Numbered from the stretch's first letter, positions 14,704-23,488 are shown. The stretch is DNA of 27,885 bases from an uncultured Collinsella sp. (GCA_902489965.1 CABUCA010000022.1:1-27885); one strand, 5' to 3'. Translations and numbers: made by a program. Notes: generated by a model from the sequence alone, not told the origin.

Positions 14704-16731
14704 CTACGGCCGCTCGTTGGGAGCCAGACGCTGCATCTTGTTCACGGCTTTGAACTTGGTGAACAGCGGCACGTACTCAAAGCTCACGTTGGAGTTCTCC
14801 AGGCCGTACCAACGCGCGGGCGTGCCGGCGGCACGGCGGATGATGTACTTGAGCGTGATAGCCGTACGCTCGCTCGGCTCCACATCGCTTTCGGGTGCCA
14901 GCAGCTTACGGATCAGGACGAACTTGAACGTGCCGATGTTACCCGGATCCTTGTAGACCGAGTAGTCATGCGTCTGCGGCGGCAGCTCGCCAGTGGCGGC
15001 CAGGTCCTGAACAACCTGACGCAAGTAGGCATTGACGCGCTGGTTAATCTTGTAGCCCAGGTACAGATGCACGCGGAACACGTAGTCGGTGCCGAACGTC
15101 TCGACCGAATAGGCAAAGGTGTGCGGTTCGTCCATGGTCTCGACATTCACAAACCACCAAGCGTGGGCACGCTTGGGATGCTTGTCCAAGATCGAATAGA
15201 CGATATCGCGGTCGATGTAGTCGGTATGGGTGTCCTTGGTCAGGTACACGATGTTGTCGCTCATGCGCTCGTAACGGTCGTCGTCGCGCAGGCGCTTGAG
15301 CTGCGGCAGGTAGCTACGCAGCGGCAGCAGCGTAAACTGGCGCTGCTCGACCGCCGTGCCGTTGTACCAGCACACCATAATGCCCATGATGAGTGCAGCC
15401 ATGAGGATGGTGAAGTAGCCGCCGTGGAAGAACTTGGTGAGCGAGCTCACGAAGAAGAAGCCTTCGAGCAAAAGGAAGAAGGCCGCGAAGATCCACGGAG
15501 CAACCTTGAGCTTGCGCTCCTCGTGCAGGTAGAAGAAGAGCAGCAGCGTGGTGCACATCATAGTCAGCGTAATGGCAAGGCCGTAGGCAGCTTCCATATG
15601 CGCCGAGTTCTGGAACAGCAGCACCACGATGACGCAGCCGACAAGCATGACGTTGTTGACCATGGGGATGTAGAGCTGGCCCTTGGTCTCGGCAGGGTAG
15701 AAGACCTGCATGTGCGGCATAAGGTCCAGGCGGCTGGCCTCGGACACCAGCGAGAATGCGCCGGTGATGAGCGCCTGCGAGGCGATGATGGCCGCGACGG
15801 TGGAAAGGCCGACGGCAAACGGGCGCAGGCCCGGGGCGAGCATCTGGTAGAACGGGTTGAGGTCGGCAATGCCCATGAGCTCGGGGTTGGCAGCGTTGTT
15901 CATAAGCCAAGCGCCCTGACCCATATAGGACAGCAGCAGGCAGCACTTAACGAATGGCCAGGTAGCGTAGATGTTGCCGCGGCCGACGTGGCCCATGTCG
16001 GAGTAGAGCGCCTCGGCACCGGTGGTGGCGAGGAAGCAGCTGCCCAGAATCATGATGCCCGCGTGGTTGTTGGGGCTCAGCAAAAAGGCGATGCCGCGCA
16101 GCGGGTTGAGGCACAGCAGCACGGCGGGGTGCTGGAATACAAAAAACAGACCCGTGCCGCCCAGGAACAGGAACCACAGCGTCATGATGGGGCCAAAGGC
16201 GTGACCGATCTTGGCCGTACCGATGCGCTGCACCAAAAAAAGCGCGATGATGATGGCGAGCGTAATGGCGACGACGCGACCCTGGTCATCGCCCAGCACG
16301 GCATGGACCGCCGGGATGGTGCGCAGGCCCTCGATGGCCGTGGTAACGGTAACGGCCGGCGTCAGGATGCCGTCGGCGAGAAGCGCGGCGCCACCCAGCA
16401 TGGCGGGGATGATAAGCCACTTGCCGCAGCGCTTGACCAGGCTGTACAGGGCAAAGATGCCGCCCTCACCATGGTTATCGGCGCGCAGCGAGATGAGCAC
16501 ATACTTGATGGTGGTCAGCAACGTGACCGTCCACACGACAAGGGAGAGCGCGCCGAGCACGAACTCCTCCGTGACGCTTCCGATGCCGCCGTTGCCGGCG
16601 ACGAGCGCCTTGGTTACATACATAGGGCTGGTGCCGATATCGCCGTACACCACGCCCAGCGTGACGAGCATCGCCGAGATGCTCACAGGAATCGCAGCGT
16701 GCGAGGCTGCCTCCTTGGCCTTTTGTTCCAT
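14704..16731 (-). CDS. kup: Kup-family potassium uptake protein
   Basis: A 675-residue K+/H+ symporter of the KUP/HAK/KT family in the cytoplasmic membrane. The family hallmark GVVYGDIGTSPMYV is at residues 26-39 in helix 1. GALSLVVWTVTLLTTIKYVL, the GEGGIFALYSL loop, and FGPIMTLWFLFLGGTG follow, with about 12 helices to residue ~450. A cytosolic C-terminal domain completes the protein. I place the start at ATG 16731, with GGGAGG about 10 nt upstream; the TTG 18 nt further up overlaps that site. It leads a same-direction cluster with a small membrane protein, a KdpD-like kinase and KdpE, which suggests regulated K+ uptake. A good TATAAT lies 36 nt upstream. Confidence 0.94.
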   Translation of the reverse strand: MEQKAKEAASHAAIPVSISAMLVTLGVVYGDIGTSPMYVTKALVAGNGGIGSVTEEFVLGALSLVVWTVTLLTTIKYVLISLRADNHGEGGIFALYSLVKRCGKWLIIPAMLGGAALLADGILTPAVTVTTAIEGLRTIPAVHAVLGDDQGRVVAITLAIIIALFLVQRIGTAKIGHAFGPIMTLWFLFLGGTGLFFVFQHPAVLLCLNPLRGIAFLLSPNNHAGIMILGSCFLATTGAEALYSDMGHVGRGNIYATWPFVKCCLLLSYMGQGAWLMNNAANPELMGIADLNPFYQMLAPGLRPFAVGLSTVAAIIASQALITGAFSLVSEASRLDLMPHMQVFYPAETKGQLYIPMVNNVMLVGCVIVVLLFQNSAHMEAAYGLAITLTMMCTTLLLFFYLHEERKLKVAPWIFAAFFLLLEGFFFVSSLTKFFHGGYFTILMAALIMGIMVCWYNGTAVEQRQFTLLPLRSYLPQLKRLRDDDRYERMSDNIVYLTKDTHTDYIDRDIVYSILDKHPKRAHAWWFVNVETMDEPHTFAYSVETFGTDYVFRVHLYLGYKINQRVNAYLRQVVQDLAATGELPPQTHDYSVYKDPGNIGTFKFVLIRKLLAPESDVEPSERTAITLKYIIRRAAGTPARWYGLENSNVSFEYVPLFTKFKAVNKMQRLAPNERP

Positions 16732-16766
16732 AAGCCGGTTTCCTCCCAACTTTAATGTTCGAAGGG

Positions 16767-16772
16767 ATTATA
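16767..16772 (-). promoter_or_regulatory. -10 element of kup
   Basis: On the minus strand CCTATAATCCC holds a perfect TATAAT 35-40 nt before the kup ATG. The -35 region is not clear, which could indicate activator dependence, possibly on KdpE (inference). Confidence 0.45.
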
Positions 16773-16855
16773 GGTAATCGGCCCATGTTTTAATGCACTG
16801 TTTTCCCAGCTAAATAAACATTTATACGGCCTTTAGGCCACCTCGGCGATATGGA

Positions 16856-16886
16856 ATGTGACAAAGGGACTGTCCCTTTGTCACAT
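16856..16886. repeat. 31-bp perfect palindrome, copy B
   Basis: ATGTGACAAAGGGAC (16856-16870), one central base, then its exact reverse complement (16872-16886). It starts 11 nt past the nitroreductase stop. Against copy A at 3653 it differs at one stem pair (C:G to T:A) and the centre base only. A second short palindrome, GGCCTTTAGGCC, lies at about 16829-16840. Confidence 0.85.
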
Positions 16887-16897
16887 CGCCGCATTCG

Positions 16898-17746
16898 TTA
16901 CTTGCCGAGCCAGTTTTTGAACCACCACTCCATGGAACGGCTCATCTCGGCCATAAAGGGGCTCGTGTGCTTGCGGGTGTAGATATCCACCACGCGCTCG
17001 CCTACCTCGCGGGCATGCGGACGGAACATCGCGTCCATCTCGGCCACCTGCGCGTCCATGGTCGCAGCATCGGCGCGGCAGTAGCGCTCCTCGTGCACCA
17101 GGTTCACCACGGGATGCGCAATAGCCGGGCGCTCCTTGCGGGGCGTGCCGATGATGAGCATCGACAGCAGCATGGTATAGGGCGGCAGATCGAGCAGCTC
17201 GGCAACTTCCTCGGCATTCTCGACGATATCACCGATATAGCAGCTCCCCAGGCCCAGAGCCTCGGCGGCAACCACGGCGTTTTGCGCGGCGATCACGGCG
17301 TCCTGGGCCGCGATGGCAAAGTCGCCCAAACCCGGCGCGCGGCGGGGCGCCTTACCCGTGCGCTCGACAAACTCGGGCTCAAAGCAGCCCACGTGCTCAA
17401 ACAGATCGATCCACTTGGCATAATCGACCACAAATATCAGTGCCCAGGGCGCCTTGGCGATCATGGGCTGGTGGTCGCACAGGTCGGCCAGGCGGTCGAG
17501 CGTTGCCTGCTCGCGGATGCTCACGATGGAATACATCATCATGGCGCCCGCCGACGGCGCACGACTCGCCGCATGCAGAATCGCCGCCCGCTGCTCGTCG
17601 GTCACCGCCACGGGACGGTCATCGTCATCACGCGCGAAGGCACGCGTGGAGGAACGGTGCTCCAACGTGTCCAGCACCGCATTGCCCGTCGTCTCGACCG
17701 GATAGCCGCACGTATCCACAGCCTTGGTGCAAACCTGCTCGTTCAT
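16898..17746 (-). CDS. Nitroreductase-family protein
   Basis: A 282-residue FMN-dependent oxidoreductase. The family start is visible as LDTLEHRSSTRAFA (residues about 25-38), where the Arg/Ser/Arg set contacts FMN phosphate. HAASRAPSAGAMMMYSIV and the dimer-interface helix AAQDAVIAAQNAVVAAEALGLGSCYIGDI follow, with a LIIGTP strand. The C-terminal ~70 residues form a longer tail than in short nitroreductases, ending MEWWFKNWLGK. An AGGA/GAGG ribosome site lies just before ATG 17746. The gene is monocistronic and divergent from the LtaS-like gene. Substrates of the family range from nitroaromatics and quinones to flavins and cannot be predicted here. Confidence 0.88.
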   Translation of the reverse strand: MNEQVCTKAVDTCGYPVETTGNAVLDTLEHRSSTRAFARDDDDRPVAVTDEQRAAILHAASRAPSAGAMMMYSIVSIREQATLDRLADLCDHQPMIAKAPWALIFVVDYAKWIDLFEHVGCFEPEFVERTGKAPRRAPGLGDFAIAAQDAVIAAQNAVVAAEALGLGSCYIGDIVENAEEVAELLDLPPYTMLLSMLIIGTPRKERPAIAHPVVNLVHEERYCRADAATMDAQVAEMDAMFRPHAREVGERVVDIYTRKHTSPFMAEMSRSMEWWFKNWLGK

Positions 17747-17959
17747 CGCCTCATCCTCGCTAATTCTTTAAGAAGCCTTTACGTTTCCGTGTAATTCCCG
17801 TCCATTATCGCGCAGGTCGCCACTCCATTGCGCCACACCGCCACACGTGCGCGTTAATATGGCTGGTTGTTGTGCGCAGCCACCAATTGCAGCGCATATC
17901 TTGGTAACAATCGGGTAAACCCCCGCTTTCGTAGGTTTTAGTTTGTGAGGAGTCTCAGC

Positions 17960-20260
17960 ATGTTCGCTGCCGCCATCTCGCTCGTCGGTCTTGCGGCGAC
18001 CGTCTACCTTGTCTTGCGCGAGGCCAAGGCCATTCGCGCTCAGTCGGGCACCGTTGCCAAAAGCGCTCTTGGGTGGAGCGTCGCCTTCGGCCTGTTCCAG
18101 CTCTTTTTGACCATTTGGGGCGCCATTGGCCTCGTCGCCCAAAACGAGCCGCTCGCCTTTGTGATGCTCATCCTAACCAACGCCATCCTCACCGGCTGCG
18201 CTTGGGCCAGCATCGCACGCGACCGCATCGCCCCGCGCGTCTTTGCGTTCGCCGCGCCCGACGCCCCCGCCCCCACCGGCAAGCTCGCCCGCCTGCGCGG
18301 CGCCTTTGTGGGCAAACCGCTCGTCGCCGCTGTCTTGTGCCTGCTGCTCGCCGGCGTCTTTGCGCTGCTGGGAATGGAAGTCTCGTCCAACCACGACTTT
18401 ACCTGGGTCTACCCCCTGTGCATCCTGCTCGAGTGGGCCATCATCACCGTGCTCATGACCGGCTTGTTCTTCCTATTCCAGCGCCACGGCGCAGCTCCCG
18501 CGGTCCTGGCCTTTGCCCTCTTTGTCCTGGGCATTGCCGAGTTCTTCGTCATCACGTTTAAATCCATGCCCATCCAGCCGGGCGACCTTTCGGCCATCTC
18601 CACCGCCGCCGCGGTCGCCGGCAACGGCTACACCTTCTCGATCTCGCTGTTCTGCGTGCTGTCCATGGGCTTTACCGCCATCGCCATGCTGCTGTGCGAG
18701 TACGCCGGCCTGGTGGCACCGCACCGTCAGAAGGGTGCCGCCAACGCCAAGCGTATGCTGCTCACCAACCTGCTCGTGGCAGTGCTGTGCCTGGGCGGCG
18801 TAACCGCGCATGTCACGCTCATCGACTACTACAACACCCTCGGCATCACCGTCTACACCTGGCGCCCGCTCGAGAGCTACTGGCGCGAGGGCTACCTGCC
18901 CGCCTTTATTAGTGCGGCGCAGTCCATCAAGCCGCCCAAACCCGCCGACTACTCCGTCGACGATGCCAAGGCCACGCTCAAAAAGTACGCCAAGGCCTAC
19001 GACAAGTCCGACGCGGCCAAGAGCGACGAGCGCGCCGCCGCAAAGGAGCAGTTCGACAGCGAGAAGCCCACGGTCATCGCCATCATGAACGAGACCTTCT
19101 CGGATCTATCCATCTACCAGAATATGCGCGCCGGCTACGAGGGCCCGCAGTACTTTAAGAGCCTGTCCAACTGCCTCAGCCGCGGCAAGCTCTACGTGAG
19201 CGCCTACGGCGGCGGTACCGCCAATACCGAGTTTGAGTTTATGACCGGCAACTCCATGGCCAACCTGGGCTCGGGTGTGTACCCCTACACCATCTACAAC
19301 ATGGAAACGACCGGGAACCTGGCAGAGCAGTTCAAGTCGCTCGGATATTCCACCACAGCCATGCACCCCAACCACGCGACCAACTGGAACCGCGAGAACG
19401 TCTACAAGGACTTTGGCTTTGACCAGTTCCTGTCCATCAACGACTTCCAGGGAGCCGACACCCTGCGCGGCATGGTGACCGACCAGGCTACCTACGACAA
19501 GATTCTCGAGTTGCTCGACCAGAACGCCGATCCGCAGTTTATCTTCGACGTGACCATGCAGAACCACTCGGGCTACGACACGGGCCTGCTGCCGGTCGAC
19601 AAGCAGATGCATCTCAACATCGACACAACCGACCTGGACGCCAAGACCGTTGAGGACGGCACGCTGTCCGATGTCGACGAGTACGTCTCGTGCATCGAGC
19701 AGTCCGACCAGGCGCTTCGCTACTTCCTCAACGCCCTGAGCAAACTCGATCGCAAGGTGGTCGTGGTGTTCTGGGGCGACCACCAGCCGTTCTTCCCGTC
19801 CAAGTTCAACGATAAGTGGTTTACCGGCGAGGACGATGCCACGCACCAGGAACGTCTGTGGCAGACCGACTACATCATCTGGGCCAACTACGACGTTGCC
19901 GGCTGCGACCAGACAAGCGAGGTCGACGACCTGTCCACCAACTACCTGTCCACCCAGCTGATGCAACTGATCGGCGCACCGCTGACCGACTACCAGAAAG
20001 CGCACATGACGCTGCGCGAGTCGCTGCCCGCCATCAACTCGGTCGGCTACGAGGACGCCAGCCTGCGCTGGGCGCTCTCCTCCAACGTCACCGGTGACGA
20101 CGCCGCCGCAGCAGCCGCCACCAAGGCACGCGAGGATTACGCCAAGATGCAATACTACGAGATGTTCCGCGACGGCAAGAACGTGTACACCGAGCACTTC
20201 CAGACCGAGGCCAACGAGACCGACCCCAACCTGGCACCGGGTACAACCAAGATCAAGTAG
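17960..20260 (+). CDS. LtaS-like phosphoglycerol transferase / sulfatase-family membrane protein
   Basis: A 766-residue polytopic protein of the LtaS / alkaline-phosphatase superfamily. About seven to eight N-terminal helices span residues 1-285, followed by an extracytoplasmic domain from about 370. The catalytic set is recognisable: metal ligand E378 in MNETFSDLS, nucleophile T420 in YGGGTANTEFEFMTGNS, and D607-H608 in VVVFWGDHQPF. QNHSGYD near residue 535 is also typical. The start is ATG 17960, with GAGGAG 7 nt upstream; the GTG at 17945 would place that site inside the gene. Such enzymes move glycerol-phosphate or similar groups onto wall or lipid-linked glycans. Canonical lipoteichoic acid is not certain in this lineage, so the acceptor is unknown. 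A charged linker (about 330-365) joins the two parts. Confidence 0.9.
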   Translation: MFAAAISLVGLAATVYLVLREAKAIRAQSGTVAKSALGWSVAFGLFQLFLTIWGAIGLVAQNEPLAFVMLILTNAILTGCAWASIARDRIAPRVFAFAAPDAPAPTGKLARLRGAFVGKPLVAAVLCLLLAGVFALLGMEVSSNHDFTWVYPLCILLEWAIITVLMTGLFFLFQRHGAAPAVLAFALFVLGIAEFFVITFKSMPIQPGDLSAISTAAAVAGNGYTFSISLFCVLSMGFTAIAMLLCEYAGLVAPHRQKGAANAKRMLLTNLLVAVLCLGGVTAHVTLIDYYNTLGITVYTWRPLESYWREGYLPAFISAAQSIKPPKPADYSVDDAKATLKKYAKAYDKSDAAKSDERAAAKEQFDSEKPTVIAIMNETFSDLSIYQNMRAGYEGPQYFKSLSNCLSRGKLYVSAYGGGTANTEFEFMTGNSMANLGSGVYPYTIYNMETTGNLAEQFKSLGYSTTAMHPNHATNWNRENVYKDFGFDQFLSINDFQGADTLRGMVTDQATYDKILELLDQNADPQFIFDVTMQNHSGYDTGLLPVDKQMHLNIDTTDLDAKTVEDGTLSDVDEYVSCIEQSDQALRYFLNALSKLDRKVVVVFWGDHQPFFPSKFNDKWFTGEDDATHQERLWQTDYIIWANYDVAGCDQTSEVDDLSTNYLSTQLMQLIGAPLTDYQKAHMTLRESLPAINSVGYEDASLRWALSSNVTGDDAAAAAATKAREDYAKMQYYEMFRDGKNVYTEHFQTEANETDPNLAPGTTKIK

Positions 20261-20287
20261 CGGGTCGCTGCTAATTCACAACTGAAA

Positions 20288-20417
20288 CGTCTGTCCGGGC
20301 GGAGGCATATAAGGTTCCCTGCTCGGACAGTCCTGCGCAAGACGGAGGCCACATTAAGTGGCCTCCTTTGCGTGCGGAACTCGCGATGAACCTTATATGC
20401 CTCCGCCTGGACAGACG
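20288..20417. repeat. 130-nt inverted repeat enclosing a terminator-like hairpin
   Basis: The left arm 20288-20317 and right arm 20388-20417 are each 30 nt. They are reverse complements with a single difference, which is a G:T-compatible pair. The arms contain GGCGGAGGCATATAAGG and its complement. The hairpin at 20344-20366 sits in the middle. It starts 28 nt after the LtaS-like stop. No gene is convincing anywhere in 20261-20949. Confidence 0.8.
20344..20369 (+). terminator. Hairpin after the LtaS-like gene, copy 1
   Basis: GGAGGCCAC (20344-20352), loop ATTAA, GTGGCCTCC (20358-20366), then TTTG. The T tract is short, so termination may be partial. A sister hairpin lies at 20472-20494. Confidence 0.6.
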
Positions 20418-20471
20418 CCCTGATGTTGGGGCGTGGCTTGTCTTGGGTGTATCGCCGAGCATATATAAGTT

Positions 20472-20501
20472 GAAGGCCACGTTATGTGGCCTTCTTTGTT
20501 T
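20472..20501 (+). terminator. Hairpin, copy 2, just before the palindrome array
   Basis: GAAGGCCAC (20472-20480), loop GTTAT, GTGGCCTTC (20486-20494), then TTTGTTT. It differs from copy 1 by a compensatory stem pair (G:C to A:T) and shares the downstream TTTG-N-TGCGGAA context, so the two are related copies. Confidence 0.6.
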
Positions 20502-20503
20502 GC

Positions 20504-20763
20504 GGAAAGTGTGTCCCGGAATTCTTGTCTGGAATGGGATGCAGTTTCCGCTTGGGACCCGATTGGGAATGCATCCCGTTTCTTGACCGAATAATGGGAC
20601 GCAATTTCCCGTTGGAGCGCCTTTGGGAAAGTGTGTCCCACTTCGACCGCCCAGAGTGGGATGCACTTTCCGCAAAGCACCTCAACGGGAAACTACGTCC
20701 CATTCCAAAGGCAATTTCCGGGACACACTTTCCGAAACCCCATCCATCCGGAAAGCCCGTCCC
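20504..20763. repeat. Array of nine alternating 14-nt boxes, ~61-nt period
   Basis: Boxes fitting GGAAAnTGnnTCCC occur in alternating orientation at 20504-20517 (+), 20536-20549 (-), 20565-20577 (+), 20596-20610 (-), 20625-20639 (+), 20658-20671 (-), 20687-20701 (+), 20720-20733 (-) and 20750-20763 (+). Within a unit the two boxes are 18 nt apart; units are joined by 14-16 nt. The 18-nt and 15-nt spacers differ from one another. Four complete hairpin units plus a half unit are present. The ~61-nt step is not a multiple of three and open frames drift, so it is not a protein repeat. It lacks the direct-repeat form of CRISPR. Confidence 0.8.
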
Positions 20764-20879
20764 ACTTTGAATACATCCAGCGAACGCATGAGAGCGTGTT
20801 GTCCAGAACGGCCTCGTCATCGGGGTGATGGAAAATATCGTCCCAGACGCTTGCCATCGTTGCGCCCACGAGTGTCAAG

Positions 20880-20908
20880 AAAAAAGCCTCGAGAATTTCG
20901 AGGCTTTC
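20880..20908 (-). terminator. Terminator of the flavodoxin-like gene
   Basis: AAGCCTCGA (20884-20892) and TCGAGGCTT (20898-20906) enclose GAATT. On the minus strand the stem is followed by six T residues. It lies about 45 nt past the flavodoxin-like stop, in the right direction. Confidence 0.85.
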
Positions 20909-20949
20909 ACATTTGTATTGTTTTGCACGAAGGACCGCGAACGGCGAAG

Positions 20950-21501
20950 TTACTCGCCCAGCACGGCCTTCTTGGCGGCTGCGGCCATGTTGTCCAGGTC
21001 CTCCTTGGTGGGATGGTCCTTTGCGGCAAACCAGTTATCGAGCAGCATCTTATAGCGCGCGTTTTCGGGATCTTGCTCGAGCATGGCCTCGTAGCGCTGC
21101 TTGACCGCGGGGCCCATCTTGCCCTGGCACATCGCCCAGCCCGCAAGCTCGGCATCCCCAGCCAAATTGGAAGTTACGCGGTCGATAATCTGCTGGTAAT
21201 AGCTCTGATCGGCCCCAAAGCCGCAGGTGCCAAACAGGAAGACGCGCTTGCCGTGCAAAGCGGAGAGCAACGCCGCGACCGAAGGCGTGCACGCGCCCTT
21301 GTCGCACCAAAAACCGACGAGCACCGTGTCGGCCGCGCAGGCGCCCTGCGCCTCGAGCGCAACCTGATCTGCATCCGCATCGTCGCTCAACGCCGCGGCA
21401 TGGACAAACTCAACACCCGCAGCCTGCAGCGTACGCTTGATCGCACCCGAAACCATCCTGGTATTACCGCTCTTGCTGTTAACCACCAAAGAGCACGTCA
21501 T
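20950..21501 (-). CDS. Flavodoxin-family protein
   Basis: A protein of about 183 residues with a flavodoxin fold. The FMN-phosphate loop is NSKSGNTRM near the N-terminus. The middle strand and loop is VLVGFWCDKGACTPS, then KRVFLFGTCGFGADQSYY. The end carries CQGKMGPAVKQRYE and KDHPTKEDL, seen in the short family that includes BilS-type partners of bilirubin reductase; I cannot assign it to BilS, and no reductase gene is adjacent. The start is ATG 21501 (GAGG 10 nt upstream) or GTG 21507 (GAGG 4 nt upstream), two codons apart. The gene stands alone with its own terminator. It probably carries electrons or reduces a small substrate with FMN. Confidence 0.85.
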   Translation of the reverse strand: MTCSLVVNSKSGNTRMVSGAIKRTLQAAGVEFVHAAALSDDADADQVALEAQGACAADTVLVGFWCDKGACTPSVAALLSALHGKRVFLFGTCGFGADQSYYQQIIDRVTSNLAGDAELAGWAMCQGKMGPAVKQRYEAMLEQDPENARYKMLLDNWFAAKDHPTKEDLDNMAAAAKKAVLGE

Positions 21502-21628
21502 AGTCACGTTGCCTCGTATCCCCCAAAACTAAAGCCACTAATGCAATTTATTAGATGAATATCTTAGTACTAACGTGACAGATGTAAACCACCGTCTGTC
21601 GATTGATTAATTTGCCCCACGGGCTTGC

Positions 21629-23488
21629 TCACTGGGCAAACTGACTGCGGTAGAGCTCGGCGTAGAAGCCGTCTGCCACTAGCAGCTCGTCGTGCGTGCC
21701 GCGCTCGATAATCTGGCCGTCGCGCATCACCAGAATGCAGTCGGCGTTGCGGATGGTGCTCAGGCGGTGCGCCACGACAAAGCTTGTGCGACCGGCCATG
21801 AGCTCATCGAATGCCGCCTGCACCTGCAGCTCGGTACGTGTATCGATGCTCGACGTTGCCTCGTCCAGCAGCAAAATCGCCGGGTCAGTGAGCATGACGC
21901 GCGCGATGCACAGCAGCTGTTTTTGACCCTGGCTAAACGTGCCGCCGTCCTCGCCGATGACCGTATCGTAGCCGCCTGGCAGCTGCACGATAAACTTGTG
22001 CGCATGCGCGCGCTTGGCAGCTTCGATAACCTGCTCGCGCGTGGCGTCGGGACAGCCGTAGGCGATGTTTTCCGCCACCGTGCCCTCGAACAGCCAAGTG
22101 TCCTGCAGCACCATGCCAAAGGCACGGCGAAGGCTTGCGCGCGTGTAGTCACGCGAAGACCTGCCATCGACCATGATGCGTCCGGCATCAATATCGTAAA
22201 AGCGCAGCAGCAGGTTGATGAGCGTCGTCTTGCCGCAGCCCGTAGGACCGACCAGGGCAAAGCGCGTGCCGGGCTTAGCCTCGATGCAGATATCCTGCAG
22301 CAGCTTGCGGTCGGGCACGTAGCTAAAGTCCACATGCTCAAAGGTCACCTCACCCTGCGGGGCGGCAAGTTCCACGGCATCCGCCGCATCGGGCTCCTGC
22401 TCGCGCGCATCGAGCAGCGCAAACATGCGGCGCGCCGAGGCATACGCCGCCTGGATCTGCGTAATGACGTTGGTGACCTCGTTGAACGGCTTGGTGTACT
22501 GGTTGGCATAGGACAGGAAAATCTGCACACCGCCCACCGTAAGCGCCGCGGGCACGCCCGTGATCACGCCCACGCAGCCGATCACAGCGACCACGGCATA
22601 GATGATGTTATTGATAAAGCGCGTGCCGGGGTTGGAGAGCGAACCCATAAACTGCGCGCGCTCGCCCGCGGTGTAGAGCTCGGCATTGAGGGCATCGAAG
22701 CGCTGTTGGGCGTTGGGACCATAGGCAAAGGCGTCGACAAGCTTCTGCTCGCCTACGTACTCCTCGATATGACCACCGAGCTGCCCTTGAATACGCTGCT
22801 GTGCCGTAAAGCTTTTGTTGGAGAGCTTGGCAATAGCGCCGGCTGCAAAAATGGAAAGCGGCGTGACGAGCACCACCACGAGCGTCATGGCCAGGTTAAT
22901 GGAAAGCATAAACGCGAGCGTGCCAACAATGGTGATAACGCCGGTAAAGAGCTGCGTGAAGCCCTGCAGCAGGCCGTCGCCCACCTGGTCGACGTCGTTG
23001 ACCACGCGGCTCATAAGGTCGCCGTGGGCATGGCTGTCGATAAAGCTGAGCGGCATGCGGCTGAGCTTATCGCTCGCCTCCACGCGCATGTCGCGCACCG
23101 TTTCGTAGGACAGGCGGTTGACGCAGTAGCCCTGCAGCCACTGGAAGGCCGCGGCACCTACCACGACGAGCGCGAGTTTGGTAACGAGCGGCAGCAACGC
23201 GTCGAAGTCCACCTGACCGGCGGCGACGATCAGGTCGATGCCCTCGCCGATGAGAATCGGCGTGTAGAGCTGCAGAATCACCGAGATGGCGGCGCTCGCA
23301 AACGACGCCGTAAACGAAATACGGTGCGGACGGGCGTAGCCCATCAGGCGGCGGGTCACCGCGCCCACGGGATAGCGCTCAGGGTCGCCGGGCTGGCGTG
23401 GGCCGTCGCCCAGGTCGTTGAGGCTATCGTTGCCGGACACGTTGGCCGTCATCGTGGCGACCGAACCGGAGGAAGTGTACGGATTCAT
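21629..23488 (-). CDS. ABC exporter half-transporter, canonical ATP-site subunit
   Basis: A 619-residue fused transmembrane/ATPase protein of the multidrug-lipid exporter class. Six helices lie in residues about 50-340. The ATPase has Walker A GPTGCGKTT (K420), signature FSQGQKQL, Walker B ILLLDEATSS (catalytic E543), and H in VVAHRLST. Its start codon directly abuts the stop of the upstream half-transporter, and GGAGG within that gene's end lies 8 nt before the ATG, so the two are translationally coupled. The pair forms a heterodimer. The first ~45 residues are a soluble lead containing Asp/Gly/Pro. Cargo could be a drug, lipid or peptide; nothing nearby tells. Confidence 0.93.
   Translation of the reverse strand: MNPYTSSGSVATMTANVSGNDSLNDLGDGPRQPGDPERYPVGAVTRRLMGYARPHRISFTASFASAAISVILQLYTPILIGEGIDLIVAAGQVDFDALLPLVTKLALVVVGAAAFQWLQGYCVNRLSYETVRDMRVEASDKLSRMPLSFIDSHAHGDLMSRVVNDVDQVGDGLLQGFTQLFTGVITIVGTLAFMLSINLAMTLVVVLVTPLSIFAAGAIAKLSNKSFTAQQRIQGQLGGHIEEYVGEQKLVDAFAYGPNAQQRFDALNAELYTAGERAQFMGSLSNPGTRFINNIIYAVVAVIGCVGVITGVPAALTVGGVQIFLSYANQYTKPFNEVTNVITQIQAAYASARRMFALLDAREQEPDAADAVELAAPQGEVTFEHVDFSYVPDRKLLQDICIEAKPGTRFALVGPTGCGKTTLINLLLRFYDIDAGRIMVDGRSSRDYTRASLRRAFGMVLQDTWLFEGTVAENIAYGCPDATREQVIEAAKRAHAHKFIVQLPGGYDTVIGEDGGTFSQGQKQLLCIARVMLTDPAILLLDEATSSIDTRTELQVQAAFDELMAGRTSFVVAHRLSTIRNADCILVMRDGQIIERGTHDELLVADGFYAELYRSQFAQ

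Noticed and set aside
14539..16755. A 738-codon plus-strand frame opposite kup
   Set aside because: Shadow of kup; composition is low-complexity His/Asp/Gly/Val and no family is recognisable.
20504..20763. The array as a CRISPR locus
   Set aside because: Boxes are short, alternate in orientation and vary; there is no constant 28-37 nt direct repeat and no cas gene.
20779..20857. A minus-strand open stretch reading MASVWDDIFHHPDDEAVLD just after the flavodoxin-like terminator
   Set aside because: It looks mildly coding-like, perhaps a gene remnant, but it has no good ribosome site, runs into the repeat array and matches no family I know.
20623..21558. A 311-codon plus-strand frame across the palindrome array and the flavodoxin-like gene
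   Set aside because: It joins non-coding repeat DNA to the antisense of the flavodoxin-like gene.
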